64,000 nucleotides of DNA from the NCBI GenBank assembly GCA_035565775.1, contig DATMRW010000012.1:310001-374000 (forward strand). Reading direction: 5' to 3'. The notes under the pieces are model-generated. The model was not told the DNA's origin. It searched no databases and saw nothing but the letters and a program-made list of their open reading frames with translations. The DNA is from PRO6 sp035565775 (GTDB taxonomy: Bacteria; Pseudomonadota; Alphaproteobacteria; Rhizobiales; Xanthobacteraceae). Every line of letters begins with the position of its first letter. The stretch's first letter is position 1. The translations under genes were made by a program, and so were the position numbers. Below, in pieces: positions 47,280-55,476 of the stretch.

Positions 47280-48263
47280 TCAGTCGGCGATCACGACATC
47301 GGCGACGAACTGCGGATCGCGCACCTCCTCACCGACGAACGGGGTGCCTTGCTCGAACCACGACCGCGGTGCAGGCGCGCCCCACAGCGTCTGGCGGCGC
47401 GGATCACGCAGCGACCAGCGCAGCGGCTCGTGGTCCGGGTCCATGGTCTGATAGTCGCTGGAATAGACCTCGAGGCGGTGGCCATCGGGGTCGCGGACAT
47501 AGAGGAAGAACGCATTGGAGATGCCGTGCCGCCCCGGGCCGCGCTCGAGGTTTTTGAGATAGCCGCTCGATGCCATCACGTCGCACAGGTGCAGAATGTT
47601 CATCGGCGTCGGCGCCCAATATGCGAAGTGATGCAGGCGCGGGCCCTTGCCGTTGGTGATGGCGAGATCGTGGACGTTACCTTTACGATGCATCCACGCG
47701 GCGGCGATGCGGCCGTTCGGCCCGTCCTCCTCAGCATATTCGGTGAGACGGAAGCCGAGTTTGGCGTAGAAATCGATGGTGTCCTGCACTTCGGGTGCAA
47801 AGATGTTGAGATGATCCAGCCGCTGCGGATGGCATCCCCTGTGCAGGTCGAATCGGCGCATCAGGTGCGGGCGCTTTTCCATTGCCGCGTAGAGCTCGAC
47901 GCGAAACCCGAATGGATCGGTGAATTGCAGCGTCCGTTTCTGGAACGGCTCGTCCGTGAAGGCGTGGTCGAGCTTGTGCTCGGCGCAGAATGCCGCGGCC
48001 TTGTCGAGGTCGGCCTCATGCGCGACGCGAAAGCCGATGCGGCGGCAGCCGGGCTTTGCGCTCTTGCGCAGGACGAGCGAGTGGTGCTGGTGCTCCTCGC
48101 TGCCGCGCAGATAGAGTGCGTCATCGCTCTCGTCCTCGACATGCAGGCCGACGATGGTCTCGTAGAATCTGCGGCTCTCGGCAAGATTGGCGACATCCAG
48201 CACGACGTGGCTGCAACGGACGATGTTGAACGGCGGATCGAAAACGTGCTGTGGCACCGGCAT
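47280..48263 (-). CDS. hpaD: 3,4-dihydroxyphenylacetate 2,3-dioxygenase (extradiol ring cleavage)
   Basis: 327 residues of the vicinal oxygen chelate extradiol class. Two VOC modules are visible (VRCSHVVLDVANLAESRRFYE near 14 and RLDHLNIFAPEVQDTIDFY near 149). The metal ligands fall at about His151 (DHLNIFAP), His211/212 (RLHHFAYW) and Glu265 (HRLEVYSSDY), close to the published ligands of Brevibacterium homoprotocatechuate dioxygenase (155, 214, 267). It opens the ring of homoprotocatechuate to 5-carboxymethyl-2-hydroxymuconic semialdehyde. The ATG at 48263 is chosen because the fold starts directly after; the open frame to 48593 overlaps hpaF. Confidence 0.88.
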   Translation of the reverse strand: MPVPQHVFDPPFNIVRCSHVVLDVANLAESRRFYETIVGLHVEDESDDALYLRGSEEHQHHSLVLRKSAKPGCRRIGFRVAHEADLDKAAAFCAEHKLDHAFTDEPFQKRTLQFTDPFGFRVELYAAMEKRPHLMRRFDLHRGCHPQRLDHLNIFAPEVQDTIDFYAKLGFRLTEYAEEDGPNGRIAAAWMHRKGNVHDLAITNGKGPRLHHFAYWAPTPMNILHLCDVMASSGYLKNLERGPGRHGISNAFFLYVRDPDGHRLEVYSSDYQTMDPDHEPLRWSLRDPRRQTLWGAPAPRSWFEQGTPFVGEEVRDPQFVADVVIAD

Positions 48264-48336
48264 CTTGTTGTTTCCTGTCAGTGTGACGCTTGATGCGCTC
48301 TGTTGCTTGCTGGAGCTAAATATGTCCGCGCGGCGG

Positions 48337-48738
48337 CTAGCCTGCGGCTTCCTTCGGGCCGGCGAGGGCAGTGTGCAGGTTGTTGCGCTTGAAGCTGGTT
48401 TGCTTGTCGTTGATCTGCATGTCGAGCGAGACCGCCAGCGTCCCGGAGGCGAACACCGGCTCGAGCGCCGCGCAGAGAGCATCGAACACATGCTGACCTG
48501 CGGCCTTGCGAGCGGCCAGATCCCGGCCCTCGCCGATGCGCGCGACCATCGCGAGGAAGGCGTGGTCGGGATTGCCGTCGGCGATGGAGACAAAGTCGCA
48601 GCGGATGGCGCGGACGCGAATGCCGCCGAGCGGAAAAATGCCGGTCTCGATCGCCGATCGGCGGACCAGATCGACGATCTCTGCCATATTCACCCGGCCA
48701 TCCAGATTGGCCGAATATTCGATGGTGAAATGGGGCAT
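48337..48738 (-). CDS. hpaF: 5-carboxymethyl-2-hydroxymuconate delta-isomerase
   Basis: 133 residues starting MPHFTIEYSANL, so that cleavage of Met exposes the catalytic N-terminal proline of the tautomerase superfamily. The CHMI family pattern continues with CDFVSIADGNPDHAFLAMVARIGEGR. It isomerises 5-carboxymethyl-2-hydroxymuconate in homoprotocatechuate catabolism. The start at 48738 is dictated by the conserved MP; the far longer frame to 49473 is antisense to hpaR. First gene of the minus-strand unit hpaF > hpaD > FAH, with hpaR divergent 165 bases away. Confidence 0.9.
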   Translation of the reverse strand: MPHFTIEYSANLDGRVNMAEIVDLVRRSAIETGIFPLGGIRVRAIRCDFVSIADGNPDHAFLAMVARIGEGRDLAARKAAGQHVFDALCAALEPVFASGTLAVSLDMQINDKQTSFKRNNLHTALAGPKEAAG

Positions 48739-48818
48739 ACGGCGTTGCTCCAAAATATTGCGCATCGTTGGGATCGCGATCGCGCGCAACCCGCAAATTC
48801 GATGCTGATCGAGAATAA

Positions 48819-48830
48819 TTAACATGTTAA
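48819..48830. promoter_or_regulatory. Candidate HpaR operator in the hpaF-hpaR gap
   Basis: TTAACATGTTAA is a perfect 12-bp palindrome in an otherwise GC-rich divergent gap. It lies 74 bases before hpaR and 81 bases before hpaF. MarR-family regulators bind AT-rich palindromes of this size, so HpaR is the natural candidate. Binding is inferred from position and form. Confidence 0.55.
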
Positions 48831-48903
48831 ATTGTCGGGAGCAATGCGTCCCATTCTGCCAGCGTGCAGGCCGGGGCCGAAGATCCCGTGCAGAGTAGAG
48901 CCG

Positions 48904-49449
48904 ATGTCCACACCGAAAAATCCCGCGCCGGGCGGCGGCCGCACCGGCCCTGAGGCGAATGCCGATGTGACGGCTGAGTGCGCGCCGCTGCGGGCTTTCT
49001 CGCGCTCGCTGCCGATGTCGCTTCTGCGCGGCCGGGAGGCGGTGATGCGGCATTTTCGCCCCGCGCTTCGCCAGCACGGCCTGACCGAGCAGCAGTGGCG
49101 CATTCTCCGCGCGCTGACCGCGGTGGACGAAGTCGAGGTGACGGAGCTGGCGCGGATGGCGTTTTTGCTCGGGCCGAGCCTGTCGCGCATCCTGCGTGAT
49201 CTCGAGGGGCGCGGTTTGCTTTCGCGGCGTTCGGTCGAGACCGATCTGCGGCGCGGCACCGTGGCGATTACGCCGCAGGGGCTCGAGCTGATTGCGCAGG
49301 TCGCGCCGTTCTCGGAAAAGATCTACGCGCTGATCGCAGAGCGTTACGGCGAGGCGGACCTGCAGCGCCTGCAAGCCATGCTGGCCGATCTTGAAAGCTG
49401 CCTCATGGCGGTGCCGGCAGGTGGCGGTGCTGATGTCGCCGATGAATAG
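48904..49449 (+). CDS. hpaR: MarR family regulator of homoprotocatechuate degradation HpaR
   Basis: 181 residues from the ATG at 48904. The MarR winged helix is clear: FSRSLPMSLLRGREAVMRHFRPALRQHGLTEQQWRILRAL, then LSRILRDLEGRGLLSRRSVETDLRRGTVAITPQG. The order of these blocks matches the HpaR/HpcR group, which represses 4-hydroxyphenylacetate or homoprotocatechuate genes and is released by the aromatic substrate. Divergent orientation to hpaF, with a palindrome between, supports the name. The N-terminal ~30 residues are low-complexity. Convergent with the thiolase-like gene five bases on. Confidence 0.87.
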   Translation: MSTPKNPAPGGGRTGPEANADVTAECAPLRAFSRSLPMSLLRGREAVMRHFRPALRQHGLTEQQWRILRALTAVDEVEVTELARMAFLLGPSLSRILRDLEGRGLLSRRSVETDLRRGTVAITPQGLELIAQVAPFSEKIYALIAERYGEADLQRLQAMLADLESCLMAVPAGGGADVADE

Positions 49450-49454
49450 TCGTC

Positions 49455-50987
49455 TCAGCTCTCTGCGCGCCACTCCAAAATTCCGTCGCCCGCCGCGTGG
49501 ATTGCGCCGCGGATGCCGATTGGCGTGTTGTCGCCATCGGTGAGGCGGGCGAGGGTGGCTGCATCGTCGGCGGGCACGCGGGCGAGCGCGCGCGTTGCGG
49601 GGGCGGTGCGCAGCACGGCGACGCCGTGCTCGGCCTCGCCCTTGCGGTTGTAGAGGATCGTGAACGTCTCGAGCGTCGCCGCGCCGCTCGCCTCGGTGAC
49701 GAAGCCCGGCACCTTTTCCCGCGCGGCATCGGCCTTGGCCTGAACGCTGGTGTCCTGTTCGAGCGGGGTGCGGGGAGGCTGCGGCGACAGCACCAGCGCG
49801 TGATGTTTGGTGACGTAGCCGCCCTGGCCGTAGAGTAGCCCGAGCCTTGCGCCGGACCGGATTCTGCGTGTCATCGCGCAGGCGGCGTGCGCCATATAGT
49901 CGTTCAGCGGCGCGCCGAAAAATGTCAGCCCGCCGGTGACCGTGGGCTCGAAATTCTCGCCGAGGCCGAGCGTGCGCCGCGCCATTTTCGGCACGCAGGG
50001 AAAGCAGCTATAGAGTTCGATTGCATCGAAGCTGTTGCCGTCTGCAATTGATCGGGCTTCCCCCAGCACCGCGTTCTGCGCGTGGCTCTGATAGAACTGG
50101 TCTCGGCCAAGAATGTCGCGCGGCTCCTCCGCCGAAGCGCCGCCGTGAACATAGACGAGGCGGCTGTCGGGAATGCCTGCGGCGCGGGCGTGGGCCAGCG
50201 AGGTGACGATGATCGCCGCGCTCTGGTTCACCGAAGGGTTGGCGACCATCAGCTTGGAATAAGGCCAGGCGATCAGCCGGTTGTCGGCGGTCGGGGTGGT
50301 GATCGTGTCGCCGTCGAAGGTGCGCTTCAGCCAGGCTTGCGGATTGGTCGCGGCGACGGCGGCATAGCGCGACCACAGCGCGCCGGATTCCGCAAGCGCT
50401 GCGCGCGGCGACTGGCCCCAATGGGCAGCGGTCGCGGCATCGTAAAGCGGATAGATCGCGACCGGCTGGGCAAGGCCAAGCGCAACCGCCAGCGGATGTT
50501 GATAATGCGCGCCGCGCAGCGGCGAGGGGACGTCATGGGCGAATGGCGTCCACGGCAGCGTAATGCCGGCGCGTTCCGCCTTGGTCGCGGTGCTCTGCGC
50601 TTCGCCGCCGGCAACCGCCGCGACCTTGCTTTCCCCGCGCGCGATGCGCTGCGCCGCTTCATGGAGAAAGCGGATCGGGCTTTCGCCGCCCACGGGGCCA
50701 TAGTTCGCGCGGGCCGGCGCAATGCCGAGCTGTTTGCAGATAAGCTGCGCCGGATCGTGATAGCGCCAGCTGACAAAGTTCACGACATCAAGGGAATCGA
50801 GATCGCGCAGGAGCGTGCTGCCAGCGTCCGCTTCGGCCCGCCGCAGCGCCGCGACGATCAAAGCCACCGGCTCGAGGCCCTCCGCGGGATTTGTTGGATG
50901 ATCGGATATCTCACCGACGCCGACAATCACGGGGATGCGGTCGGCCGGGATTGCCGTCCGCGCGGCGTTCGCTGTCATGTCGGTCAT
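49455..50987 (-). CDS. Thiolase-like protein (SCP2/TLP1-type acetyl-CoA acetyltransferase family) lacking the usual nucleophile
   Basis: 510 residues. The core has the thiolase fold of the SCP-x/acetyl-CoA acetyltransferase group (IPVIVGVGEISDHPTN at the start, HEAAQRIARGESKVAAVAGGEAQST, VHGGASAEEP, ELYSCFPC). At the place where thiolases carry the acylated Cys, the sequence reads GPVGGESPIRFLHEA with no Cys. An extra C-terminal domain of ~95 residues (TFTILYNRKGEAEHGVAVLRT) matches the layout of thiolase-like protein type 1, reported from mycobacteria as monomeric and lacking thiolase activity. The true reaction is unknown. Downstream of the dienoyl-CoA-reductase-like SDR on the same strand. 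Confidence 0.78.
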   Translation of the reverse strand: MTDMTANAARTAIPADRIPVIVGVGEISDHPTNPAEGLEPVALIVAALRRAEADAGSTLLRDLDSLDVVNFVSWRYHDPAQLICKQLGIAPARANYGPVGGESPIRFLHEAAQRIARGESKVAAVAGGEAQSTATKAERAGITLPWTPFAHDVPSPLRGAHYQHPLAVALGLAQPVAIYPLYDAATAAHWGQSPRAALAESGALWSRYAAVAATNPQAWLKRTFDGDTITTPTADNRLIAWPYSKLMVANPSVNQSAAIIVTSLAHARAAGIPDSRLVYVHGGASAEEPRDILGRDQFYQSHAQNAVLGEARSIADGNSFDAIELYSCFPCVPKMARRTLGLGENFEPTVTGGLTFFGAPLNDYMAHAACAMTRRIRSGARLGLLYGQGGYVTKHHALVLSPQPPRTPLEQDTSVQAKADAAREKVPGFVTEASGAATLETFTILYNRKGEAEHGVAVLRTAPATRALARVPADDAATLARLTDGDNTPIGIRGAIHAAGDGILEWRAES

Positions 50988-51055
50988 CGTCTCAGGTCAT
51001 CCAAACACTTTTTTTGTTCTTTGCTTTCGCCGCGCCGCCAGCGAGGGGAGGGCGA

Positions 51056-51928
51056 TCAGCCCCGTTGCGCCTTATCTCTTTCATTCTGGGCGACGATGGC
51101 ATCGCGTGCCGCTTTCCATTCCGCATCGTTCCATTTGCGCAGCTCGTAAAAATTGCCGCCGGTGGCGAGCGCCTGCGCGCCGTCCATCGCAATGGTCTCG
51201 CCGCTGATCCAGTCACAGCCGCCGGAGATCAAAAATGTCGCGAGGTTCTGCAGCTCCTCGAGGCTGCCGACGCGGCCCATCGGGTTGCGCTCCTTGGTGC
51301 GCGCGCCGGGGGCTTCGCCGGGGTTGAGCCGCTTGCTCATGCCTTCGGTCGGAATTTCGCCGGGAGCGATCGCATTGAGGCGGATGCCGTAGCGGCCCCA
51401 TTCCTGCGCCAGCGACATCGTCATCGCGTGGATCGCCGCCTTGCTCATCGCGGACGGGACGACGAAGGGGCCGCCATTGCGCACCCAGGTAACGACGATC
51501 GACACGACATTGCCGCCGTGGCCGCCCTGGATCCAGCGCTTGCCGACGGAATGGGTGACGTAGAACGTGCCGTGCATCACCGTGTTGGCGATGGCGTCGA
51601 AGCCGCGCGAGGACATGTCCTGCGTGCGCGAGATGAAGTTGCCGGCGGCATTGTTGACGAGGTCGGTGAGCGGGCCGTCGGTGAAGATCGTGTCGATCAT
51701 CTCGTCGACCGCGGCGGCATCGCGGATATCGACGCCATGGCTGACGACATGGCCGCCATAGAGGTCCATCAGTTCGGTCGCCGTTTCGGCGCAGATCGCC
51801 CGCCGCCGGCCGCAGATGTGGACCTCCGCGCCCAGGCTGAGAAACTTGGCCGCCATGGCTTTGCCAAGGCCCGTTCCACCCCCGGTTACCAAAATACGCC
51901 GCCCGCTGAGAAGGTTAGGGATGAACAT
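51056..51928 (-). CDS. SDR family oxidoreductase, 2,4-dienoyl-CoA reductase-like (DECR1 type)
   Basis: 290 residues. It has the Rossmann start VTGGGTGLGKAMAAKFLSLG and NNAAGNF. Where classical SDRs have YxxxK it has VVPSAMSKAAIHAM, so Ser replaces Tyr while Lys remains. This, with SLAQEWGRYGIRLNAIAPGEI and the tail GNFYELRKWNDAEWKA, parallels mitochondrial 2,4-dienoyl-CoA reductase, which also lacks the classical Tyr. The expected reaction is NADPH-dependent reduction of 2,4-dienoyl-CoA during unsaturated fatty-acid oxidation. It is divergent from a crotonase gene and upstream of the thiolase-like gene. Confidence 0.8.
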   Translation of the reverse strand: MFIPNLLSGRRILVTGGGTGLGKAMAAKFLSLGAEVHICGRRRAICAETATELMDLYGGHVVSHGVDIRDAAAVDEMIDTIFTDGPLTDLVNNAAGNFISRTQDMSSRGFDAIANTVMHGTFYVTHSVGKRWIQGGHGGNVVSIVVTWVRNGGPFVVPSAMSKAAIHAMTMSLAQEWGRYGIRLNAIAPGEIPTEGMSKRLNPGEAPGARTKERNPMGRVGSLEELQNLATFLISGGCDWISGETIAMDGAQALATGGNFYELRKWNDAEWKAARDAIVAQNERDKAQRG

Positions 51929-52027
51929 CGGTTGTTCCTCGATGGGGGTTGGTCATATATTAGTTAGTTGGTTGATTAATCTAAAAGTCTAATGGACTGT
52001 GTAGGATATGCAAGCGGAGGAATTGGC
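51929..52027. promoter_or_regulatory. AT-rich divergent regulatory gap between the SDR and crotonase genes
   Basis: A 99-base gap that is much more AT-rich than its surroundings, with the palindrome GATTAATC at 51974-51981 inside TTAGTTAG...GATTAATCTAA. It must hold promoters for both divergent genes. A fatty-acid-responsive TetR- or MarR-type operator is plausible, but no regulator gene is adjacent. Confidence 0.45.
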
Positions 52028-52840
52028 ATGAATGATCGCGTGACGGTGTCGCTCTCGAATGGCGTGGCTGATGTCCGGCTGGCCCGACCGGACAAGATGA
52101 ATGCCCTCGACATCGAGATGTTTGACGCGCTCGTGGCGACGGCCGAGCGGCTGTCGAACGAGAAGGGGTTGCGCGCGGTCGTTCTCTCCGGCGAAGGGCG
52201 GGCGTTCTGCGCCGGGCTCGACATGGGGCGCTTCTCGGCGATGAAGGACCACGGCGGCAACGGCATCGTCGGCGGCGAGAAGCGCGATCTGACGATCCGC
52301 ACCCACGGCGATGCCAACAAGCCGCAGCAGGCGGTCTGGGGCTGGCGGCAACTGCCGGTGCCGGTGATCGCGGCGGTGCACGGGGTCGCGTTCGGCGGCG
52401 GCTTTCAGCTCGCGCTCGGCGCGGACATGCGGTTTCTGTCGCCCGATGCGCGAATGTCGATCATGGAGATCAAGTGGGGCCTGGTGCCGGACATGGCGGG
52501 CACGCCGATCCTCGCCCGCCTGGTGCGCGACGATATTTTGCGCGACCTGACCTTTACCGGCCGCGTTTTTTCCGCGCAGGAAGCGATGAGCTACGGCCTC
52601 GCGACGCGCGTGGTCGAAGATCCCTACAAGGAAGCGATGGAAGCGGCGCGCGAAATTGCGGGCAAGAGCCCGGATGCGATCCGCGCCGTCAAGCGCCTCT
52701 TCAACAAGCTCTCGGTTGATCCCGCCCCGGCATTGCTGGCGGAGTCGGTGGAGCAGCAAAAACTGATCGGCTCCGCCAACCAGCTCGAGGCGGTGCGGGC
52801 GAACCTGGACAAGCGCGAGCCGCGTTTTTCCGATAGCTGA
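52028..52840 (+). CDS. Enoyl-CoA hydratase/isomerase family protein, possible dienoyl-CoA isomerase
   Basis: 270 residues, crotonase fold: RPDKMNALDIEMFDALV, GRAFCAGLDMGRF (oxyanion loop), VIAAVHGVAFGGGFQLALGADMRF. The first hydratase Glu is replaced (GGGFQLA). A Glu in MEIKWG and an Asp eight residues later in VPDMAG align with the Glu/Asp pair of ECH1-type delta3,5-delta2,4-dienoyl-CoA isomerase. The start at 52028 follows GGAGGAATTGGC; the frame from 51992 is longer but lacks this site. Divergent from the dienoyl-CoA-reductase-like gene and directly followed by an acyl-CoA synthetase. Confidence 0.82.
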   Translation: MNDRVTVSLSNGVADVRLARPDKMNALDIEMFDALVATAERLSNEKGLRAVVLSGEGRAFCAGLDMGRFSAMKDHGGNGIVGGEKRDLTIRTHGDANKPQQAVWGWRQLPVPVIAAVHGVAFGGGFQLALGADMRFLSPDARMSIMEIKWGLVPDMAGTPILARLVRDDILRDLTFTGRVFSAQEAMSYGLATRVVEDPYKEAMEAAREIAGKSPDAIRAVKRLFNKLSVDPAPALLAESVEQQKLIGSANQLEAVRANLDKREPRFSDS

Positions 52841-54427
52841 GTGGGGCGCGGCATGGCGGCAGTTTCGAGCGCCGATGACGCGATCGGCGGTGATCGTCTG
52901 ACGTATGGCATTCGCAGCGGGGAGCGTCGCCGCAGCCAGGCCGATGTCGCGGCGCGCTCGCAAAAGATCGCGGGCGGCTTGCGGCGGCTCGGGATCCGCC
53001 CCGGCGATTGCGTCTGCGTGCTGATGCGCAACGACATCACCTTCATCGAGATCGCCAGCGCGGTGATGATGCTCGGCGCCTATGCGGTGCCGATCAACTG
53101 GCACTTCAAGCCGGACGAAGTGGCCTATGTGCTGGGCGATTCCGGCGCAGCGGTGATGATCGGCCATGCCGACCTGCTGCATCCGCTCAAGGACGCGGTG
53201 CCTGCCGGCGTTGTCGTGCTCAGCGTTGCCGTGCCGCCGGAGATTATTGGGGCCTATGAGATCGACCCGGCGCATCTGGCCGCGCCATTCTTCGCGCGCG
53301 ATTTTGAAGACTGGCTCGCTGAGCAGTCTCCCTATGACGGCCCCGCGCTGCCGCAGCCGCAGAGCATGATCTATACGTCGGGCACCACTGGCCATCCGAA
53401 AGGCGTGCGCCGGGCTGCGCCGACGCCCCAGCAGGCCGCCGCGGTGGACGGTATGCGCCGGCTGGTCTACGGCCTCAGGCCGGGCATTCGCGCGATGCTG
53501 CCGGGACCGCTCTATCATTCCGCGCCGAATGCGTTCGGCATCCGCGCCGGGCGGATGGGCGAGGCGCTGATCCTGATGCCGCGCTTCGAGGCGGAAGAGT
53601 TTTTGCGACTGGCTCAGGACGAAAAGGTCGATACCGTCTTCATGGTGCCGACCATGTTCATCCGGCTCTTGAAGCTGCCGGAAAGCGTGCGGCGCGCCTA
53701 CGATGTCTCATCGCTGCGCCACGTCATCCACGCGGCGGCGCCATGTCCCGCCGAGGTGAAGCGGGCGATGATCGACTGGTGGGGGCCGGTCATCTTCGAG
53801 TTCTACGGCAGCACGGAATCCGGCGCGGTGACTTTTGCGACCTCGCAGGATGCGCTTCTGAAGCCGGGCACCGTCGGCCGCGTGACGCCGGGCGCCGAAC
53901 TGCGCTTTCTCGACGATGACGGCCGGGAAGTGCCGCGCGGCGAAGTCGGCGAGATCTATTCGCGCTTTCACGACTACCCGGACTTCACCTATCACAACAA
54001 GCCCGAGAAGCGCCGCGAGATCGAGCGCGATGGCTTCATCACCAGCGGCGATGTCGGCTACATGGACGAAGACGGCTATGTCTTCGTCAACGATCGCAAG
54101 CGCGACATGGTGATCTCGGGCGGCGTCAACATCTATCCCGCCGAGATCGAGGCGGTTCTCCATGGATTGCCAGGCGTCAGGGATTGCGCGGTGTTCGGCA
54201 TTCCGGACGAGCAGTTCGGCGAGGCGCTGATGGCGGTGGTCGAGCCGCTGGACGAGGGCGGGCTCGATCTTGCCGTGCTGCGCGCGCAGCTTCGGCAGGC
54301 GCTCGCCGACTACAAGGTGCCGAGGCATATCGAGATCCGAAAGGACCTGCCGCGCGAGGATTCCGGAAAGATATTCAAGCGCCGTCTGCGCGAGCCCTAC
54401 TGGCAGAAGGCCGGGCGCAGGATCTAG
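52841..54427 (+). CDS. Acyl-CoA synthetase (AMP-dependent ligase)
   Basis: About 528 residues from a GTG that abuts the crotonase stop; an ATG at 52853 is an equally good start. ANL motifs are present: MIYTSGTTGHPKG near residue 180, FEFYGSTESGAV near 322, TSGDVGYMDEDGYVFVNDRKRDMVISGGVNIYPAEIE near 400-440, and Lys in LPREDSGKIFKRRL. It activates a carboxylic acid to its CoA thioester, probably feeding the crotonase encoded just upstream. Co-transcription is likely. A bidirectional terminator follows 15 bases after the stop. Confidence 0.9.
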   Translation: MGRGMAAVSSADDAIGGDRLTYGIRSGERRRSQADVAARSQKIAGGLRRLGIRPGDCVCVLMRNDITFIEIASAVMMLGAYAVPINWHFKPDEVAYVLGDSGAAVMIGHADLLHPLKDAVPAGVVVLSVAVPPEIIGAYEIDPAHLAAPFFARDFEDWLAEQSPYDGPALPQPQSMIYTSGTTGHPKGVRRAAPTPQQAAAVDGMRRLVYGLRPGIRAMLPGPLYHSAPNAFGIRAGRMGEALILMPRFEAEEFLRLAQDEKVDTVFMVPTMFIRLLKLPESVRRAYDVSSLRHVIHAAAPCPAEVKRAMIDWWGPVIFEFYGSTESGAVTFATSQDALLKPGTVGRVTPGAELRFLDDDGREVPRGEVGEIYSRFHDYPDFTYHNKPEKRREIERDGFITSGDVGYMDEDGYVFVNDRKRDMVISGGVNIYPAEIEAVLHGLPGVRDCAVFGIPDEQFGEALMAVVEPLDEGGLDLAVLRAQLRQALADYKVPRHIEIRKDLPREDSGKIFKRRLREPYWQKAGRRI

Positions 54428-54442
54428 GTGCCTTCTGAAGAA

Positions 54443-54478
54443 AAAAAGCCCGCGTGGCACAGGCCTCGCGGGCTTTTT
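54443..54478. terminator. Bidirectional rho-independent terminator
   Basis: AAAAAGCCCGCG (54443-54454) pairs perfectly with CGCGGGCTTTTT (54467-54478) around a 12-base loop. With A-tract upstream and T-tract downstream it serves both the acyl-CoA synthetase (plus) and the SDR gene (minus), which converge here. Confidence 0.92.
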
Positions 54479-54494
54479 CTTCCGCTGCCTAATA

Positions 54495-55415
54495 TCAGAT
54501 CGGATCCCAGCTAAAAATGTCGGCCGAACGGTCGAGCTTGTAGAACGACGATTTCAGCGCTGGCATGCCGTGCTCCTTCAGCGTCTCGCAGGTCCAGCCC
54601 TCGCTGCGGTGGATCGACCGCAGCGGCCGCGACTGGCTCATCAGGAAGATCTCGTTCATCCGCACGGCGAAGATCTGGCCGGTGACATCCTTGGCATCGT
54701 CGCTAAGCAGGAAGGCGACCAGCGGTGCGATCTTTTCCGGGCCCATCTGCTGCATTCGCGCGACGCGGGCCTTCTCGGCTTCGGTCTCTGTCGGGATGCT
54801 GCCGATCATCCGGCTCCAGGCAAAGGGCGAGACGCAGTTGGAGCGCACGTTGAAACGCTCCATGTCGAGAGCGATCGACTTCGACAGGCCGACGATGCCG
54901 AGTTTCGCTGCGGCGTAGTTCGCCTGCCCGAAATTGCCGACCAGGCCGGAGGTCGAGGTGAAGTGGACGAAGGCGCCGCTTTCCTGCTCGCGGAACAGCC
55001 GGGCCGCTGCATGCGAGACATAGAACGAGCCCATCAGGTGCACCTTGATGACGGACTCGAAAGCATCGACGCTCATGCGGTGGAAAATCGCATCGCGCAG
55101 GATGCCGGCATTGTTGACGACGCCATCGAGCCGTCCGAAGTGATCGATCGCGGTCTGCACGATCTTGCTGGCGGGGACGGCTTCCGCAACCGACTCGAAG
55201 TTGGCGACAGCGGTGCCGCCGCGCCTGCGGATTTCCTCGACGACCTCTTCGGCCGGGGCCGCGCTCGAGCCGGAGCCGTCGGAGGCACCGCCGGGATCGT
55301 TGACCACGACCTTCGCCCCTTCGGCGGCGGCGAGCAGCGCGATCTCGCGGCCGATGCCGCGGCCCGCGCCGGTGACGACGATGGATTTGCCTTCAAGTGA
55401 CTTGGTCGCTGTCAT
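54495..55415 (-). CDS. SDR family oxidoreductase, 3-hydroxyacyl-CoA dehydrogenase-like
   Basis: 306 residues. Classical SDR motifs are complete: TGAGRGIGREIALL near 15, NNAGILRD near 107, the Ser of TSTSGLVGNFG and YAAAK near 170. The N-terminal part with KVVVNDPGG and EEIRRRGGTAVANFESV resembles the dehydrogenase domain of peroxisomal multifunctional enzyme type 2 (HSD17B4), so oxidation of 3-hydroxyacyl-CoA is the best guess. The last ~60 residues extend beyond a minimal SDR. It is preceded by the TPP-enzyme gene on the same strand and may form an operon with it. Confidence 0.85.
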   Translation of the reverse strand: MTATKSLEGKSIVVTGAGRGIGREIALLAAAEGAKVVVNDPGGASDGSGSSAAPAEEVVEEIRRRGGTAVANFESVAEAVPASKIVQTAIDHFGRLDGVVNNAGILRDAIFHRMSVDAFESVIKVHLMGSFYVSHAAARLFREQESGAFVHFTSTSGLVGNFGQANYAAAKLGIVGLSKSIALDMERFNVRSNCVSPFAWSRMIGSIPTETEAEKARVARMQQMGPEKIAPLVAFLLSDDAKDVTGQIFAVRMNEIFLMSQSRPLRSIHRSEGWTCETLKEHGMPALKSSFYKLDRSADIFSWDPI

Positions 55416-55476
55416 AACGTTTCCTTGCTCTTTTTATTGCCGAAGTTGGTTGTCGTGTGCCGCGCCGGGAGAGAAT

